Source of the DNA: Macrostomum hystrix
Taxonomy: Eukaryota > Platyhelminthes > Macrostomidae
Length of the DNA stretch: 64,000 nt
Reading direction: 5' to 3'
Assembly: GCA_950097015.1 (NCBI GenBank)
Contig: CATNEN010000038.1
Span: 12,193,001 to 12,257,000 of the forward strand
Positions 32,401 through 44,500 of this stretch are shown one piece after another; positions within the stretch are counted from its first letter, which is position 1; each line of letters opens with the position of its first letter. Under the pieces are notes generated by a model, which made no database searches, had not been told where the DNA came from, and worked only from the letters and a program-made list of their open reading frames with translations. Both the position numbers and the translations under genes were made by a program.

Positions 32401-34434
32401 ACTATTTCATTGTGTGCCACTTTCCCGACGAGTCTGCGGGCCACGAGGACCGCATGTTTATCATGGCAAAGGTGCTTAATCTGCGACGCCTTGTTGGCGA
32501 CGAAGCTGCCGATTGCGACGAAGCGGCGAAGGCCTTTTTACCGACATTTCAGCATCGCGAAAGTCGGGCATGTGTTGTCTTCGAGTCGCTTGGCTTGCCT
32601 AGTTATATCTGTGTCGACGATCAAGTGACCCACGTCATCAACCTGCAGCAAGCACGCGTCCCAGATGGCGTGCAGCCGTGCGACTTGGCGGAGGAAGTGC
32701 CATTCGCAAGCTCTGGGCTCGAAAATGTTACCCTGCGTCACACTTACCAGCCACCAGCCATGCTGGTCAATCGCGATTCCCAACTGGTCGGTCAACTGCA
32801 GAGGGAGCTATGCGAAGGACAGCGAGCTAATAGCGCATTAACAGCCGGAGGAGAGCCGCCAACAACGGAGACTCGAGCGAAGCTGCTTCGTCAGATTTAC
32901 GGTCTAAAGCTGCGTCAGCCAGACGAGCGTGACGAGGAGTCCTCCTGTGGCTGGTATGCCGCCTGCCAGCTCTTCGACATAGACTCTTACCGGCTGGTCA
33001 CGTCAACCTTGATTCCGACGGCCAACGTCAGCACCGGAAGAGTTGACGGATTCGACCTACTGGATGCTGAGCGGAATCGCGTGGTGTCTGTTCGAACTGT
33101 TCCAGGCAGCGCCTGTTTTCGCATCGCCGTGTTGGACGCGGCCAGTTTCAGCGTCACCTACGTCGACGTCGGCACGGATCGCTTGTGGGATGTTGGCACG
33201 GACGAGCAGCCAGCTGTGCACTATCGGCCCGACAACTTTCTAGCCCGCTTCCGCCCGGCCCTGGCCCTGATCGTTGGCGATAACGCAGTGGCCGCTACTA
33301 GCAGCTTGGCCAGCCTACTCAAGGCCAACTGGTCCAAAGGCACCCAGCTGGCGGTGTGTGCCGCCCATCTGGACCGCTCCGCCGGGCGACTCTCCCTGGC
33401 CCTCACCAGCCGGGTGGCGCCGTCTGAGCGACTACGTCGAATCGGCGAAGTCAACGAGCCTCCTGTTCTATGGCTGGGTCGGGTTGTTTGGGCGAATCTG
33501 GGTGATGGAGGCGGCGACGCCTCAATCAGTCTGGAGTACAGTGGCCTTTTAGATCTCGGACCGGCTGTTGAATTTCTGCCTCCAGACGGGGCCAAACTGA
33601 TCAACTACAAGTTGCAACTGTTGGACAGCCTCACAGGTCAGCTGCTGGCGAGCATTCGTCCGGCATCGGCCGAGCCGCTGTACTTTGTCCGACTCGGCTT
33701 GACCACCGACACCCAGCTGGTGGTTGGCCAGGCCTATTCGCCAGCTTATCGAGTCACCTTCGCTGTGTTCGACGACGAAGAGCTGGCAGGGTCTGGCGGG
33801 GGAGAGGACGATACAGACATGTTTGCTATCACACCACCCCGTGTGCTGCAGGTAAGTTGTAAGGTGATAATGTTAATACGAGCATATTTAAATGTACCTG
33901 TTCGATGTGCATTCGAAAGCACAACCGCAGCTATTGCGCGGTGCATCTGAATGCGGCTGCTCAGTCCATGGACTGGGGGAAGCCACACCCACCCTCAAGT
34001 ACCCCAGATAATGCTCAGTTCTTACCAGTCCTTATATTTAATAAAAAGCGTAATACTGGTTAAAACTCTGGAGGTGTTTACAGCGTAAATCAGTAAATAA
34101 ATAGCTATGTTCTTTGGCCCTTGGGTCCTTTGCTCCAGGCAAGCCATCAAGTACGAGCGTAATTGAGAACTACCCAATTTTAAACTTTGCAATACTTAGT
34201 TTGGCATGAAGAATTATTCGCGTGGTGCAAAAATCTCCTTTAATATCCGACCTTTGGTCCTGACAGGTCTATCGCCTCTCGGATAGTCGCTGCCTGGCCA
34301 ATTACATGTTCGAAAGCGACCCGCTTGGCTTCTGTCTGCTCGGCGAAGACCGTCGACAACTGCTGGTGGTGACGCATAATTTTCCGCTGATGCTGATGGC
34401 TGTGGGCGATGAGAACCAGGCCACGGAGTCGTAG
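26412..34434 (+). CDS. NACHT and WD-repeat protein, NWD1/NWD2-like (about 1947 aa, 7 exons)
   Basis: Exons: 26412-26927, 27852-29126, 29291-29671, 29822-30430, 30532-31209, 31635-33851, 34267-34434. Every junction is phase 0 and GT-AG. Residues about 35-120 resemble the DUF4062/TIR-like N-terminus of NWD proteins ([30 protein letters not shown]). NACHT follows: Walker A GPSGSGKT at about 330-337 and Walker [14 protein letters not shown] helical region includes FKEAAQEYF. The C-terminal 1000 residues have the low-identity beta-strand rhythm expected of WD propellers, split by an acidic Gln/Asp-rich linker in exon 6. The length exceeds human NWD1 and NWD2. These are STAND-type ATPases thought to assemble complexes. 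The first in-frame ATG follows a TAG at 26358-26360. Introns hold SINE-A copies and a family X element. Confidence 0.8.
26953..27475 (+). mobile_element. Repeat family X, probable non-autonomous DNA element
   Basis: Begins AACAGTAGAAAGACCATGG and ends with a related inverted sequence (TGTGGTTTTTCTACTGTTTT). About 520 bp, AT-rich, non-coding. The same sequence flanks the mariner at 59131-61278, and fragments lie at 6121-6240 and 42855-42965. It sits in intron 1 of the NACHT-WD gene. Confidence 0.65.
27485..27770 (+). mobile_element. Full-length SINE-A (tRNA-derived), intronic
   Basis: Begins with a tRNA-like head of about 70 bp carrying GAGCGTCGGACTCATGACTT (anticodon-position CAT, so Met-like) and GGCGGTTCGATTCC (B box). 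The body contains GGGTACCAGCATTAG and GTCCATGGACTGAACAGCC. The tail ends near GCCCAATTGGGGCAGGAGTA before AT-rich sequence. This is the best reference copy in the window. Confidence 0.85.
33920..34015 (-). mobile_element. SINE-A 3' fragment, reverse, intronic
   Basis: Reverse complement of the SINE-A tail (AACCGCAGCTATTGCGCGGTG, one base longer than quoted elsewhere, then GTCCATGGACTGGGG). It is in the last intron of the NACHT-WD gene. Confidence 0.7.
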
Positions 34435-34643
34435 AGATAAAAGTGCTCGATAATCAATTGCACTTGCAATTGCACTTGTTTTGTTCGATACTGCAACAAA
34501 TAATATATTTTCTAGGCTTTTCAAAGTCAGCATGGATCAGTTGTCACAAATTTTAACTATGTAATCACGCAAACACATGATTATTGTTGAACATGACGAT
34601 GTTGAACAGTTCAATGCAGCCGTTTCTAAAGCATCTTTTAATC

Positions 34644-34824
34644 CAGGGGTCAACAAAATTATTGGCTTGCGGGCCAAAGAGAGAACCTAAAAACGGCAGC
34701 GATGACGGGGAGATGACACGGGAGAGATGAGACACGGGAGAGACGAAGCGGGATTATACTGTAGGTGTCGGGAGGGAAAACCGTCCGGATTTGGCCCGCG
34801 GGCCGCGGGAGTTTGCCGACCCAG
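34644..34824. mobile_element. hAT-like non-autonomous element (181 bp) with 8-bp duplication
   Basis: Ends are CAGGGGTCAACAAA and, inverted, CTGGGTCGGCAAA. Next to each end lies GC-rich subterminal sequence with GCGGGCC. TTTTAATC is duplicated exactly on both sides (34636-34643, 34825-34832). Terminal CA(G)GG...CTG and an 8-bp target duplication are the hAT signature. No transposase. Confidence 0.85.
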
Positions 34825-36226
34825 TTTTAATCTCTCTGATTTTTGTACTATAAGACGAGCGACGATCTTTAAATATTTGTTTAACTATGCTGCCAATTGA
34901 AATCAATTTACTTTTCTTTATTTGTTCTTCTATTTTGATTACGACTTCTTTCACAGACTGCAATTCACTTGCACGAGTACATTCCTTCGCAACGATTAAG
35001 TATATAATCTGTTAACACTAGTTATCGATAACGATGAAATTTAACTTTAAACGAGAGCAAATCCTTGACTTAAATTTTAGCATGTACTAAAATATATAAA
35101 AAATACGGTAGTACTAATTGAAGCTGTTTTTAACCCTACTTGCATGCTTTTGCTTTCTGCTTTGAAAAAAAACAGGAAAAAATGAAGACCTACCGCTGCT
35201 CGTGCAACTGTCTATCTGTACGAATCAGTCATATTGGCCGCTGATACAGCTGGTATCATTCTTAAAAAAAGAAATACGGTATTATTTACAGCCTTGCCCA
35301 GATGTCCCTAAAATTTAAGTTTTCTCATGTCTCTGTTAGAACTAAAAAAATTCCCAAGCAATGCTGGGCTATAAAATCTTCCAATGTGCCTATTTAGCAT
35401 AAGTGACGATAATAATTAATGATCGTTCTTTTATAAATGAGAAGCCGAATCAGGGATGCATCGGATTTTGACACCAGTCAGTGGGAAAGTTATAAAAAGC
35501 CATTCACCATTGTCCATGACTTCAGATTTAGACTGACGGTCCATAATGTAGCACAAAAGGGGTGTGAATATTTGTTCACACCGTTCTGCATGGAAAACAA
35601 ACGAATGAGAACGAACTAAGAAGTTGAAATTATTTTTCCATAAAAAACTCCAACTGCTCAAAATGTATCTCAAACTGAACTAATCTGATCAATAAGCCCA
35701 TGTGTTCACTTCTAAAATACGTAAGGAATTTTTGTCTATGGAATTCAAGTGTCACTAAAATGGAACGGAGCCGGGATCCAACCAAGATGAATGAAAACAT
35801 AAACAAATAATAAATATGATAAATAAAAGCGAGTGAAATACTAATAAGTGAGCCAGATAAAAAACTAAAAATTCTCCAAACAACAAACTCCATTCTTTAG
35901 TTTTCTCATCGTTGCTAAAAGCGGTCAGCCGAAAAAACTGCCAATTGATTGTCAATGGCAGTGCAAATATTCATAAAAAGTAAGGTATTTTAAATGCATA
36001 TTTTTATTGAAAGTTATGAAAAATTATAAGGATAAGTAGCTATAAAAATAAGTGGTAAATGTAGAGCGAAAATTTCTGAACTATTGTTTTACTTAGTAGC
36101 TTTTTCAATTTGGTCTATCTTGTTAATTTTTAATATTCATCACGTTACCCTTACTGTACAAATAACAATAGCCCAATTCTATCCATAGATATGTATAGTT
36201 GTACACTTGTTATAAACCTGGGCGGC

Positions 36227-38043
36227 TAGGCCTAGTCCTCTTTTGTAACAAATGTGAAATGATCTGATTTGATCTGATCTAGTAATTTAGTTAGGCCTAT
36301 ATGGTCTTTAATGTAAAAAAGTGAAATGTTGAAAGCTTTTATTGTGAAACCAACCTATGTACACATCATTAGCTAATCTAGATTTATTTATACAGAGTTT
36401 AAAGTAATAAGAAGCCATAGGCCTATTATTATCGCATCTTTTTACTTCTAGTGGTTCTTATGATTGATGTGCAATGCAATAGCTAGGCCTATGGCTATTT
36501 GTCCAGTTGACTGGACAAATATTGGAAATAGCTAATTGTTGGGTTAACTGGACAAATAACAACTGCAAATAAGAAAGCATAATTGTATGCTATGTGAATA
36601 TATATGTACATAAATTGATGATTAAATTGTGACAGACTCAACTAAAACTAAATGCACAAGGTTGTAAATTGTTCTACTAATTGCTATGCTAGCTTGTGTA
36701 GGCCTTTGGATTCATCATGAAGCAAACTAGAAATGTGTTTTCACTGCTATGTTTATTGATGTTTTATTAATAATAACTATTTGTTTGTTTTGAATCTTTA
36801 GTTTCATAGTTGTTAAAAACAAGTTAATCCTACTTTCACTATTATTTTATTAATAAAATTATATTTAGGGTAATGTATCATCAACCAAACAAGAATGTGT
36901 ATTTTTTTAACTTCAAACCTAAGCTACATATTTTCTATTTAAGATATGATGATAAATCAAAAGCCAAGTTATAGAAAACAGTTACATCTTTCTAAAAAGT
37001 ATCAGCTTTTGCTATTTTATCAAATAGAAAAAAAGTTATTCCAGCTTTTTATCTAAAACCGAACAATGATTTTCATGTATCTTCAAACCAAACAGAGAAT
37101 TTGATGTTTGGTTTTACAATTTGAGTGAGTGGTTTAATCTTATTTTAAGGAGTGAACTATCATGAATTATGTAATTTGAAAGCATTTTTCATGCTCTATA
37201 AATAACTACATTTATGGTCATTTAATTGGCAAGCAACCACATACAATCTTTGTCTAAAGTACATACTGAAAAAATGTTGTTAAAAAGTATGCTTTTGCAA
37301 TAAAAATTTCTACTGAAACATCAATATCTTTCTTTCCTCTTAATGCTTCATTGCACATCATGCCTCAGCTTGTAGATAATTTCTTCAACTTTCAAATTAG
37401 TTGTTCTGTGAAACACAATAGCTTGTTTCTGTCTTGCACGAGACCAAGGAAGAAGTCAAAATTCTTGTTCGGTTTTGAAGATACACTGTTCGGTTGATGA
37501 TACATTACCCTATGGCCATAGACAATAGCCTGGCCTACTTTGTTTACAATGCTAGTACCTAGGCTCTAATAATTTATAGCAATAGACCTACCCAAAAGGC
37601 TAAACAACTTTTACAGTGAAACAAGTTTTTATTAACCACTAGAGTTAGCAGTTTCTAATTCTAGTATTAGGCCTAGGCCTATCTTCCTTTCTAAGCCTAG
37701 TAGGCCTATCCATGGCATTGTGACAATGGCTGAAACAGTTAAGTAGTCTTATAGACATAGCCTAGAAGCAAGATATAGGCCTGTGGTGGCCGCTCTCTCT
37801 AGCACCCTGCATGGGGCTAAGGCGGCTACCCCAACCTTTAGGTTTTTACTAGCACTTGCGCTAGGCTGGTGCAGTATGTTTAGGGCTTAAGCTCATGTAC
37901 AAGTGCTGGCCTATAAATCACAATCTTTTGGAATGCACTATACTGTAAACTGTTCTCTTTCAACTAAAAATTAATATTTCATGGCTACAATTGCCACAGG
38001 CCTATAAATATGAGTATAACTTTCATATTTAGAAGTAGGCCTA
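36227..38043. repeat. Cluster of the palindrome TAGGCCTA
   Basis: Exact copies at 36227, 36292, 36418, 36484, 37668, 37674 (overlapping), 37701 and 38036, plus several one-base variants. A random 8-mer is expected about once per 65 kb on one strand. Elsewhere I found it only at 16763. Confidence 0.85.
36867..37511. mobile_element. Complete non-autonomous DNA element with TIRs
   Basis: GGGTAATGTATCATCAACC starts just after TA at the left end and is exactly inverted at the right end before TA, so TA may be the target duplication. The interior is AT-rich, non-coding and carries internal repeats with AAACCGAACA. The window's first 126 bases are the right part of a second copy. The superfamily is uncertain. 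Confidence 0.75.
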
Positions 38044-38715
38044 AGAAATACTTTTTGGCAATTATATTTAGATGCTGTCTATAAAAACCTGTCTGTCTGG
38101 GTAAAACTTTAGTTTTTGCCCATCCTCAAAACATTTGAAGTACTTAGTCACTGAAATATCTTGGATAAAATGTGGCTTCTCAGAGAATATAAAATCCTAG
38201 TGTCCAAAAAAGTTCCAAATTCAAATCTAAATATCTATAAGTGGGGTTCAAACAATTAGTAAATTAAATAAACTAAAATGTATACTTTTGAAAATATTAA
38301 ATTTTCTATTTGTACCTTGCACCTTTCTGACTGGCAATCCTTTGCAAGATCAAAGTAAAAATTAATAAATGAAAAAATAAATGCAATTAAAAATTAAATG
38401 AGCAATGCTGTTTACTATGTACCCGAAAATCTTATATCAAACTGTCAGCTTTTCACAAGTGGTTTGTTTTCAGTATAGAACTCAGTGTCCAAATGTAGGC
38501 AAATAATTTGTGTATTAAGGGTATTTGTTTAATTCATTGAACATAAAAATTGTTTTATAAGAACTATTTTTGACTTCAACAAGGATTTGTTGTATCAAGG
38601 AATGTGAATTGTAAATGAAATCTACTATAATTTTTTTGTAATTGTAAAATGAAATATCTGTTTTTAATCTTCAGTTCTGCAGTGATTGTCAACCATTCTC
38701 ATCCAGTTGACTTGG

Positions 38716-40209
38716 ATGATCATGATACATTGCCGTCTATTCCAATTGGTGCCTCTGATAACAATATTTGCAGTGCTATTATCATTGTGTAGCTGTGAAA
38801 ACGTAGTGTTAGAAATGCAGCAGCGGGTCAGCCAATCAGCTCCAGCGCTAGTTATCAATACCTGGCCATTTGTTAACGCTACAAAGGCCGGATTCGCAGC
38901 TCTCAGCCAATCGGGCGCTACTGCACTCGATGCTGTCGAGGCCGGATGCCTCCAGGCTGAGGCCGATCAAACCTTAGACTCCGTGTCTTACGGCTATCAC
39001 CCGGACGAAGCTGGCAATGTCACATTCGACGCCATGATGATGAACGGCGTCACCATGGAGGTTGGCGCTGTGGCCGCTATGCCGGACATCCTGCAGGCAA
39101 TAAGTGTGGCTCGGGCCGTGATGGAGCGAACAGGACACACAATGCTAGTTGGAGACAGAGCTACTGAATTCGCTGTGGAAATGGGTTTCAAGAGGCGCTC
39201 GCTGAATAATAATAGGTAAGATTTTTTGCGAATTTATCTCTCAGTTTGGAGTTACCTAGTTCTGGCAAATTAGCCTCCCAGCTACCTAATTGTGACAAAT
39301 AAGCCCCACAGTTACCGAATTGTGACTAATTAGCCTCCCAGTTACCTAATTGTGACTAATTAGCCTCCCAGTTACCTAATTGTAACTAATTAGCCTCCCA
39401 ATTACCTAATTGTGACTAATTAGCCTCCCAGTTACCTAATTGTGACTAATTAGCCTCCCAGTTACCTAAATGGGACTAGTTAGCCTCTCATTTACCCAAT
39501 TGTAACTAATTAGCCTGAAAGCTACCTAATTAGAACAAACTAGCCTCCCAGTTACCTTTTTGTGACAAAGTCGATCCTCTCCGCCACTCATTAAGCTTTT
39601 TCCCTAATTAATGCCAGATCAGCAAGCACCTGGCACCAATGGCGCTTAAATAATTGCCAGCCAAATTTTCGTCGCAACGTGCAGCCTCCGCCAAATAAAA
39701 GCTGCGGCCCCTACATGCCGACAAAATCCGCTGACGACTCGACTAGCGACTGGCGTCAGCGTCGGGAAGGTCACGACACCATCGGCATGATCGCGATGGA
39801 CGCCGCCGGCGGCCTAGCTGTTGGAACCACGACAAACGGAGCCGCCTATCGGGTTCCTGGGCGTGTCGGTGACACCGCCGTTGTCGGCGCCGGTGGCTAT
39901 GCCCTAGCCGGCGTCGGCGCCGCCGTTGGCACCGGTGACGGCGACATCCTGATGCGCCACCTGCTGGCCTTCGACGTCGTCGTCGGCGGCCTGTCGTCGG
40001 GCGCCACCCCGGAAGCCGCCTGCCGAGCCGCTCTAGGCCGGGTTCGGGCGCCGCCTGGCGGCTTCCACGGGGCACTGGCTGCCGTTGACGCCAACGGCAA
40101 CGTCGGAGGCGCCTGCGTCGGCTTCGGCAGCTTCGAGATTAGCGTCATGCGGCCCGGCATGTCCGAGCCGGAGCTGCTGTCCGTGCCCTGCACTCCGGCG
40201 CGCCTCTAA
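38716..40209 (+). CDS. AGA: N(4)-(beta-N-acetylglucosaminyl)-L-asparaginase (363 aa, 2 exons)
   Basis: Exons are 38716-39215 and 39618-40209, joined in phase. A signal peptide lies at residues 1 to about 25. The alpha-chain part shows VINTWPFVNATKAGFAAL, ALDAVEAGC, TFDAMMMNG and VGAVAAM, all typical of aspartylglucosaminidase. The second exon carries NNCQPNFRRNV, CGPYMP and then GHDTIGM, where Thr (about residue 221) is the N-terminal nucleophile exposed by autocleavage. RVGDTAVVGAGGYA and GTGDGDILMRH form the rest of the active site. The lysosomal enzyme removes the sugar from asparagine at the end of glycoprotein breakdown. Length and motif order match the family, so it should be active. 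The start is the first Met of the signal peptide (a second Met lies two codons on). A minisatellite fills the intron. Confidence 0.92.
39260..39560. repeat. Intronic minisatellite, 30-bp unit
   Basis: About 10 copies of a unit containing TTAGCCTCCCAGTTACCTAA, starting about 45 nt after the 5' splice site of the AGA gene. Confidence 0.9.
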
Positions 40210-40355
40210 CAGAGAGGTCGCGAGTTCAATTCACAGTTAAGGGGAATTAACCCAGCTGTAGATGTGTACCAGCATCAGGTGGGAGTAGAAATGCGGAGCC
40301 CTGCGTGTTATGGCCAATCCTGTCCACGGACTGACAGCCTTTTGTAGCGCTTTTT
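40210..40355 (+). mobile_element. Degenerate SINE-A copy
   Basis: Contains GTCGCGAGTTCAATTC (B-box-like), GTGTACCAGCATCAG and GTCCACGGACTGACAGCC, which follow the SINE-A order but with many changes. It starts directly after the AGA stop codon. Confidence 0.55.
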
Positions 40356-40384
40356 AATTGGTACGGCTTGTGCCACTGCGTGCC

Positions 40385-40680
40385 AACCGACACAGAATAT
40401 CTGGATTAGAATACCGAATATCTAGATTCCAATACCGAATATCTAGATTCCAATACCGAATATCTAGATTTCCATTACCGAATATCTAGATTCCAATACC
40501 GAATATCTAGATTTCAATACCGAATATCTAGATTCCAATACCGAATATCTAGATTCAAATACCGAATATCTAGATTCAAATACCGAATATCTAGATTCCA
40601 ATACCGAATATCTAGATTCAAATACCGAATATATAGATTCAAATACCGAATATCTAGATTCAAATACCGAATATCTAGTT
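40385..40680. repeat. Minisatellite, 21-bp unit
   Basis: About 14 copies of CCAATACCGAATATCTAGAT with small variations, between the AGA and AFAP-like genes. Confidence 0.9.
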
Positions 40681-40989
40681 ACGCATAGCTCGTTATTTCA
40701 GAAATATCTATACCTTTGTAATCATGTGTATATCAGTTTATATATCTCAATAATGAAGATAATACAAATAATTATTTAAAAAACCAGTGCCACTAATTGC
40801 ATGCTATTCATTTTTTCACGACGGTAGGGTATTGCGTGGTTCAATATTTGTATCAGCATGATGTTTTTCTAGTTCGTTCTCTGCGTCAGAATATTTTATT
40901 ACCTGTCACAAAATATACCGATCACTTTCAATTGATTTCAGACTTTTTAATTTTATTTGTTTATTGTTCTGTTGTTTTATACTTAAAGC

Positions 40990-41430
40990 TTTCTATCCCA
41001 TTGTGCCATTCCTGATCCCATTGTGCCAGTCCTGATCCCGTTGTGCCAGTCCTAATCCAATTTTGCCAGTCCTAATCCCATTGTGCCAGTCCTGTTCCCA
41101 TTGTGCCAGTCCTAATCCAATTGTGCCATTCCTGATCCCATTGTGCCATTCCTGATCCCATTGTGCCAGTCCTGATCCCATTGTGCCAGTCCTAATCCCA
41201 TTGTGCCAGTCCTGATCCCGTCATGTTAGTCCTGATCTCGTTGTGTTAGTCCTAATCCCATTGTGCCAGTCCTAATCCCATTGTGCCAGTCCTGATCCCG
41301 TTATGTTAGTCCTGATCCCGTTGTGTTAGTCCTGATCCCGTTATGTTAGTCCTGATCCCGTTGTGTTAGTCCTAATCCCATTGTGCCAGTCCTGATCCCG
41401 TTGTGTTAGTCCTGATCTCTTGATCCCATA
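40990..41430. repeat. Minisatellite, 20-bp unit
   Basis: About 22 copies of TTGTGCCAGTCCTGATCCCA, with a TTATGTTAGT subtype interspersed in the second half. It ends about 150 bp before the AFAP-like start codon. Confidence 0.9.
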
Positions 41431-41576
41431 AGTTAGTCAGTTTAAAGCATTGTAAACATTTGTCTCAAAAATAATATTTCAGATTTCAGCTAGTTTATAA
41501 CATAGTCGAAGAGAAGAGCTTGCATTTATCCCACTGGGAAAACAGCTTAAATTCTACTAGCATTAGTAAAATAGCA

Positions 41577-44500
41577 ATGCAAAACGGCATTGGCGGCCAC
41601 TGTGGTTGCGGCCGGCGCTGCCCTCGGGACAATCTCTTGGCCAGCCTCCTTCAGTTCCTGCGACACGATTTGGCAAGCGAGAAACTGTCCGAGCGATGCC
41701 AGCTGGCTCAGCGCAGCCTGCTGGACCGCCTGGCGGCGATGAAGTTGGAGGATCGACAGGCGGCTGAGTCGGCTGGCAGGCGCGGCTGCTGCTGCCTGAC
41801 CCGCTGCCCGGCGGAGCTGTGGTCCGAGCCGCCTCTGGTGCTAGCCGAGGAGGATGCTGAGCCGAAGCCGGATGTGACAGTCGGCGCCGCCACTGATGCC
41901 GCTGCCTCCGCAGTGGCTGCTGCAGCGGCTGCGGTGACTCGCAGGGGTAAAAAGTCTGCTACCGTGGCTGTTCGAGGTAAGCCTTTGGGGATGTCTGCTC
42001 GTCTATTCACTCCTTAGCCCCTGCCTGAGTCACTCCTTAGCCCCTGCCTGAGTCACTCCTTAGCCCCTGCCTGAGTCACTCCTTAGCCCCTGCCTGAGTC
42101 ACTCCTTAGCCCCTGCCTGAGTCACTCCTTAGCCCCTGCCTGAGTCACTCCTTAGCCCCTGCCTGAGTCACTCCTTAGCCCCTGCCTGAGTCACTCCTTA
42201 GCCCCTTCCTAAGTCACTCTTTAGCCCCTGCCTGAGTCACTCCTTAGCCCCTTCCTAAGTCACTCTTTAGCCCCTGCCTGAGTCACTCCTTAGCCCCTGC
42301 CTGAGTCACTCCTTAGCCCCTGCCTGAGTCACTCCTTAGCCCCTGCCTGAGTCACTTTTCTCCTCTTTCTGAGTCTCTCTTCTGAGTTTGAGTCTCTCTC
42401 CTCTTCCTTAGTCTCTACTTCTCCCTTTCCTGAGTCTATCTTTCTCCTCTTACTAAGTCTCTAATTCTCCCTTTCCTGAGTCACTTGAGTCACTCTCCCC
42501 TTCCGAGTAGAGTAACTGAGTTACTCTAGTTAATAGTGTTGCAAAACTTAATAGTTTTTATGAATAAAATTCATTTTTAGATACCAAAAATAGAATGTCA
42601 CTGCCGCCTCAGATGTTTTCTATGTGAGTCTGTGTTTTGTTGTTGTTACTGTCTTTCATACTTTCAATAAGTTTTTTTCTACGCGTATTAAAACAATTCC
42701 ACATCTGCCACCATCCCATTGTCTCGCCTATTTGTTTTCTTTTTATAGTGCCTCCAAACTTGGTTCATCTCCGCCTACGGTTGAAAAAGCTACCTGTGAC
42801 GAAGTTGGTAAGATCGGAGTTGAATTCTGTCTTCTTGTTTGAATTAGTGCAGTAAATAATCTTCGGGATATTCAACGATTTCCGCCGGGGTGTCTGGTGA
42901 AAAAAGATAAATGTTAATCTTGTTATACAGAGAAATGTTAGCTGTCCTTGTCACCAGGAAATAATAGTTTAAACCGTGAGACTCGAAATCAATGAATTCC
43001 GAAAAGTTTATTCAATTTTTCTATTTTTTAGCACCGAGGAAGATAATTTTACTTCTGTCTAAACTCCACAAAATTGACACTGCCACCTTTACTATGCAAA
43101 ATTTGCCATTTTCAGACTACGAGGAGCCTTGGAGTCCTTCACGATCTAATGCTATTGTGTAAGTGTGCGACACAAACTGACTAGACTGCGAGAGTAAATT
43201 CAGCTAGAGATTATTGGCTGGTCGGGCTCAGTTTTCATGCTCTGTGTGGATATGACTCACTGCAGCTGACCGCGGAGGCGGTTTTGGCAGTGTTGACGTG
43301 GACTTCTCATTCATTTATATGTTGTCTAAGCAAATGCAGCTTTTATACTTGCTTTAATACTTAACATTGACTAGCTGGCTTTAAGTTGAGTCATCCTGCT
43401 CTCTTAAAGTATCCGGCTATCGCTAAAATATTTTTCTGCTGATTCAGCAGCAATACTCCAGTGTAGAACCCTTATCCGATTCCATGCACGGCGCCTATCA
43501 GCTTTGACCGTCTGATAATACGCTCGTAGCATTGTCTATTTCAGACAGACGCACTAGCTTACTAGTTTGCTTGTTGAGCATTTCCTCACACTATTAAAAA
43601 GATTCCGCGATCTATTTAAAAATAGTATTTAAAATCGTTAAGACGTTGGTCGTACTGGTGCTGATAACCTTCGGTAAATCCCGTTGAGAAGTTGGTCCAT
43701 CTGGTGCTGATAAGATTCTATGAATCTTGTAGAGAAGTTGGTCCATCTGGTGCTGATAAGATTCTATGAATCTTGTAGAGGAGCTGGTCCATCTGGTGCT
43801 GATAAGATTCTATGAATCTTGTAGAGGAGCTGGTCCATCTGGTGCTGATAAGATTCTATGAATCTTGTAGAGGAGCTGGTCCATCTGGTGCTGATAAGAT
43901 TCTATGAATCTTGTAGAGAAGCTGGTCCATCTGGTGCTGATAAGATTCTATGAATCTTGTAGAGGAGCTGGTCCATCTGGTGCTGATAAAATTCTATGAA
44001 TCTTGTAGAGGAGCTGGTCCATCTGGTGCTGATAAGATTCTATGAATCTTGTAGAGGAGCTGGTCCATCTGGTGCTGATAAGATTCTATGAATCTTGTAG
44101 AGGAGCTGGTCCATCTGGTGCTGATAAGATTCTATGAATCTTGTAGAGGAGCTGGTCCATCTGGTGCTGATAAAATTCTATGAATCTTGTAGAGGAGCTG
44201 GTCCATCTGGTGCTGATAAGATTCTATGAATCTTGTAGAGGAGCTGGTCCATCTGGTGCTGATAAGATTCTATGAATCTTGTAGAGGAGCTGGTCCATCT
44301 GGTGCTGATAAGATTCTATGAATCTTGTAGAGGAGCTGGTCCATCTGGTGCTGATAAAATTCTATGAATCTTGTAGAGGAGCTGGTCCATCTGGTGCTGA
44401 TAAGATTCTATGAATCTTGTAGAGGAGCTGGTCCATCTGGTGCTGATAAGATTCTATGAATCTTGTAGAGGAGCTGGTCCATCTGGTGCTGATAAGATTC

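Larger units (their letters stand above)
34435..38715. other. 4.3-kb gene-free AT-rich region
   Basis: No coding sequence is supported on either strand. It contains a hAT-like element (34644-34824), an inverted-repeat element (36867-37511) and a cluster of TAGGCCTA palindromes (36227-38043). A TTCAG at about 38667-38671 could be an acceptor for a 5' UTR exon of the next gene. Confidence 0.6.
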
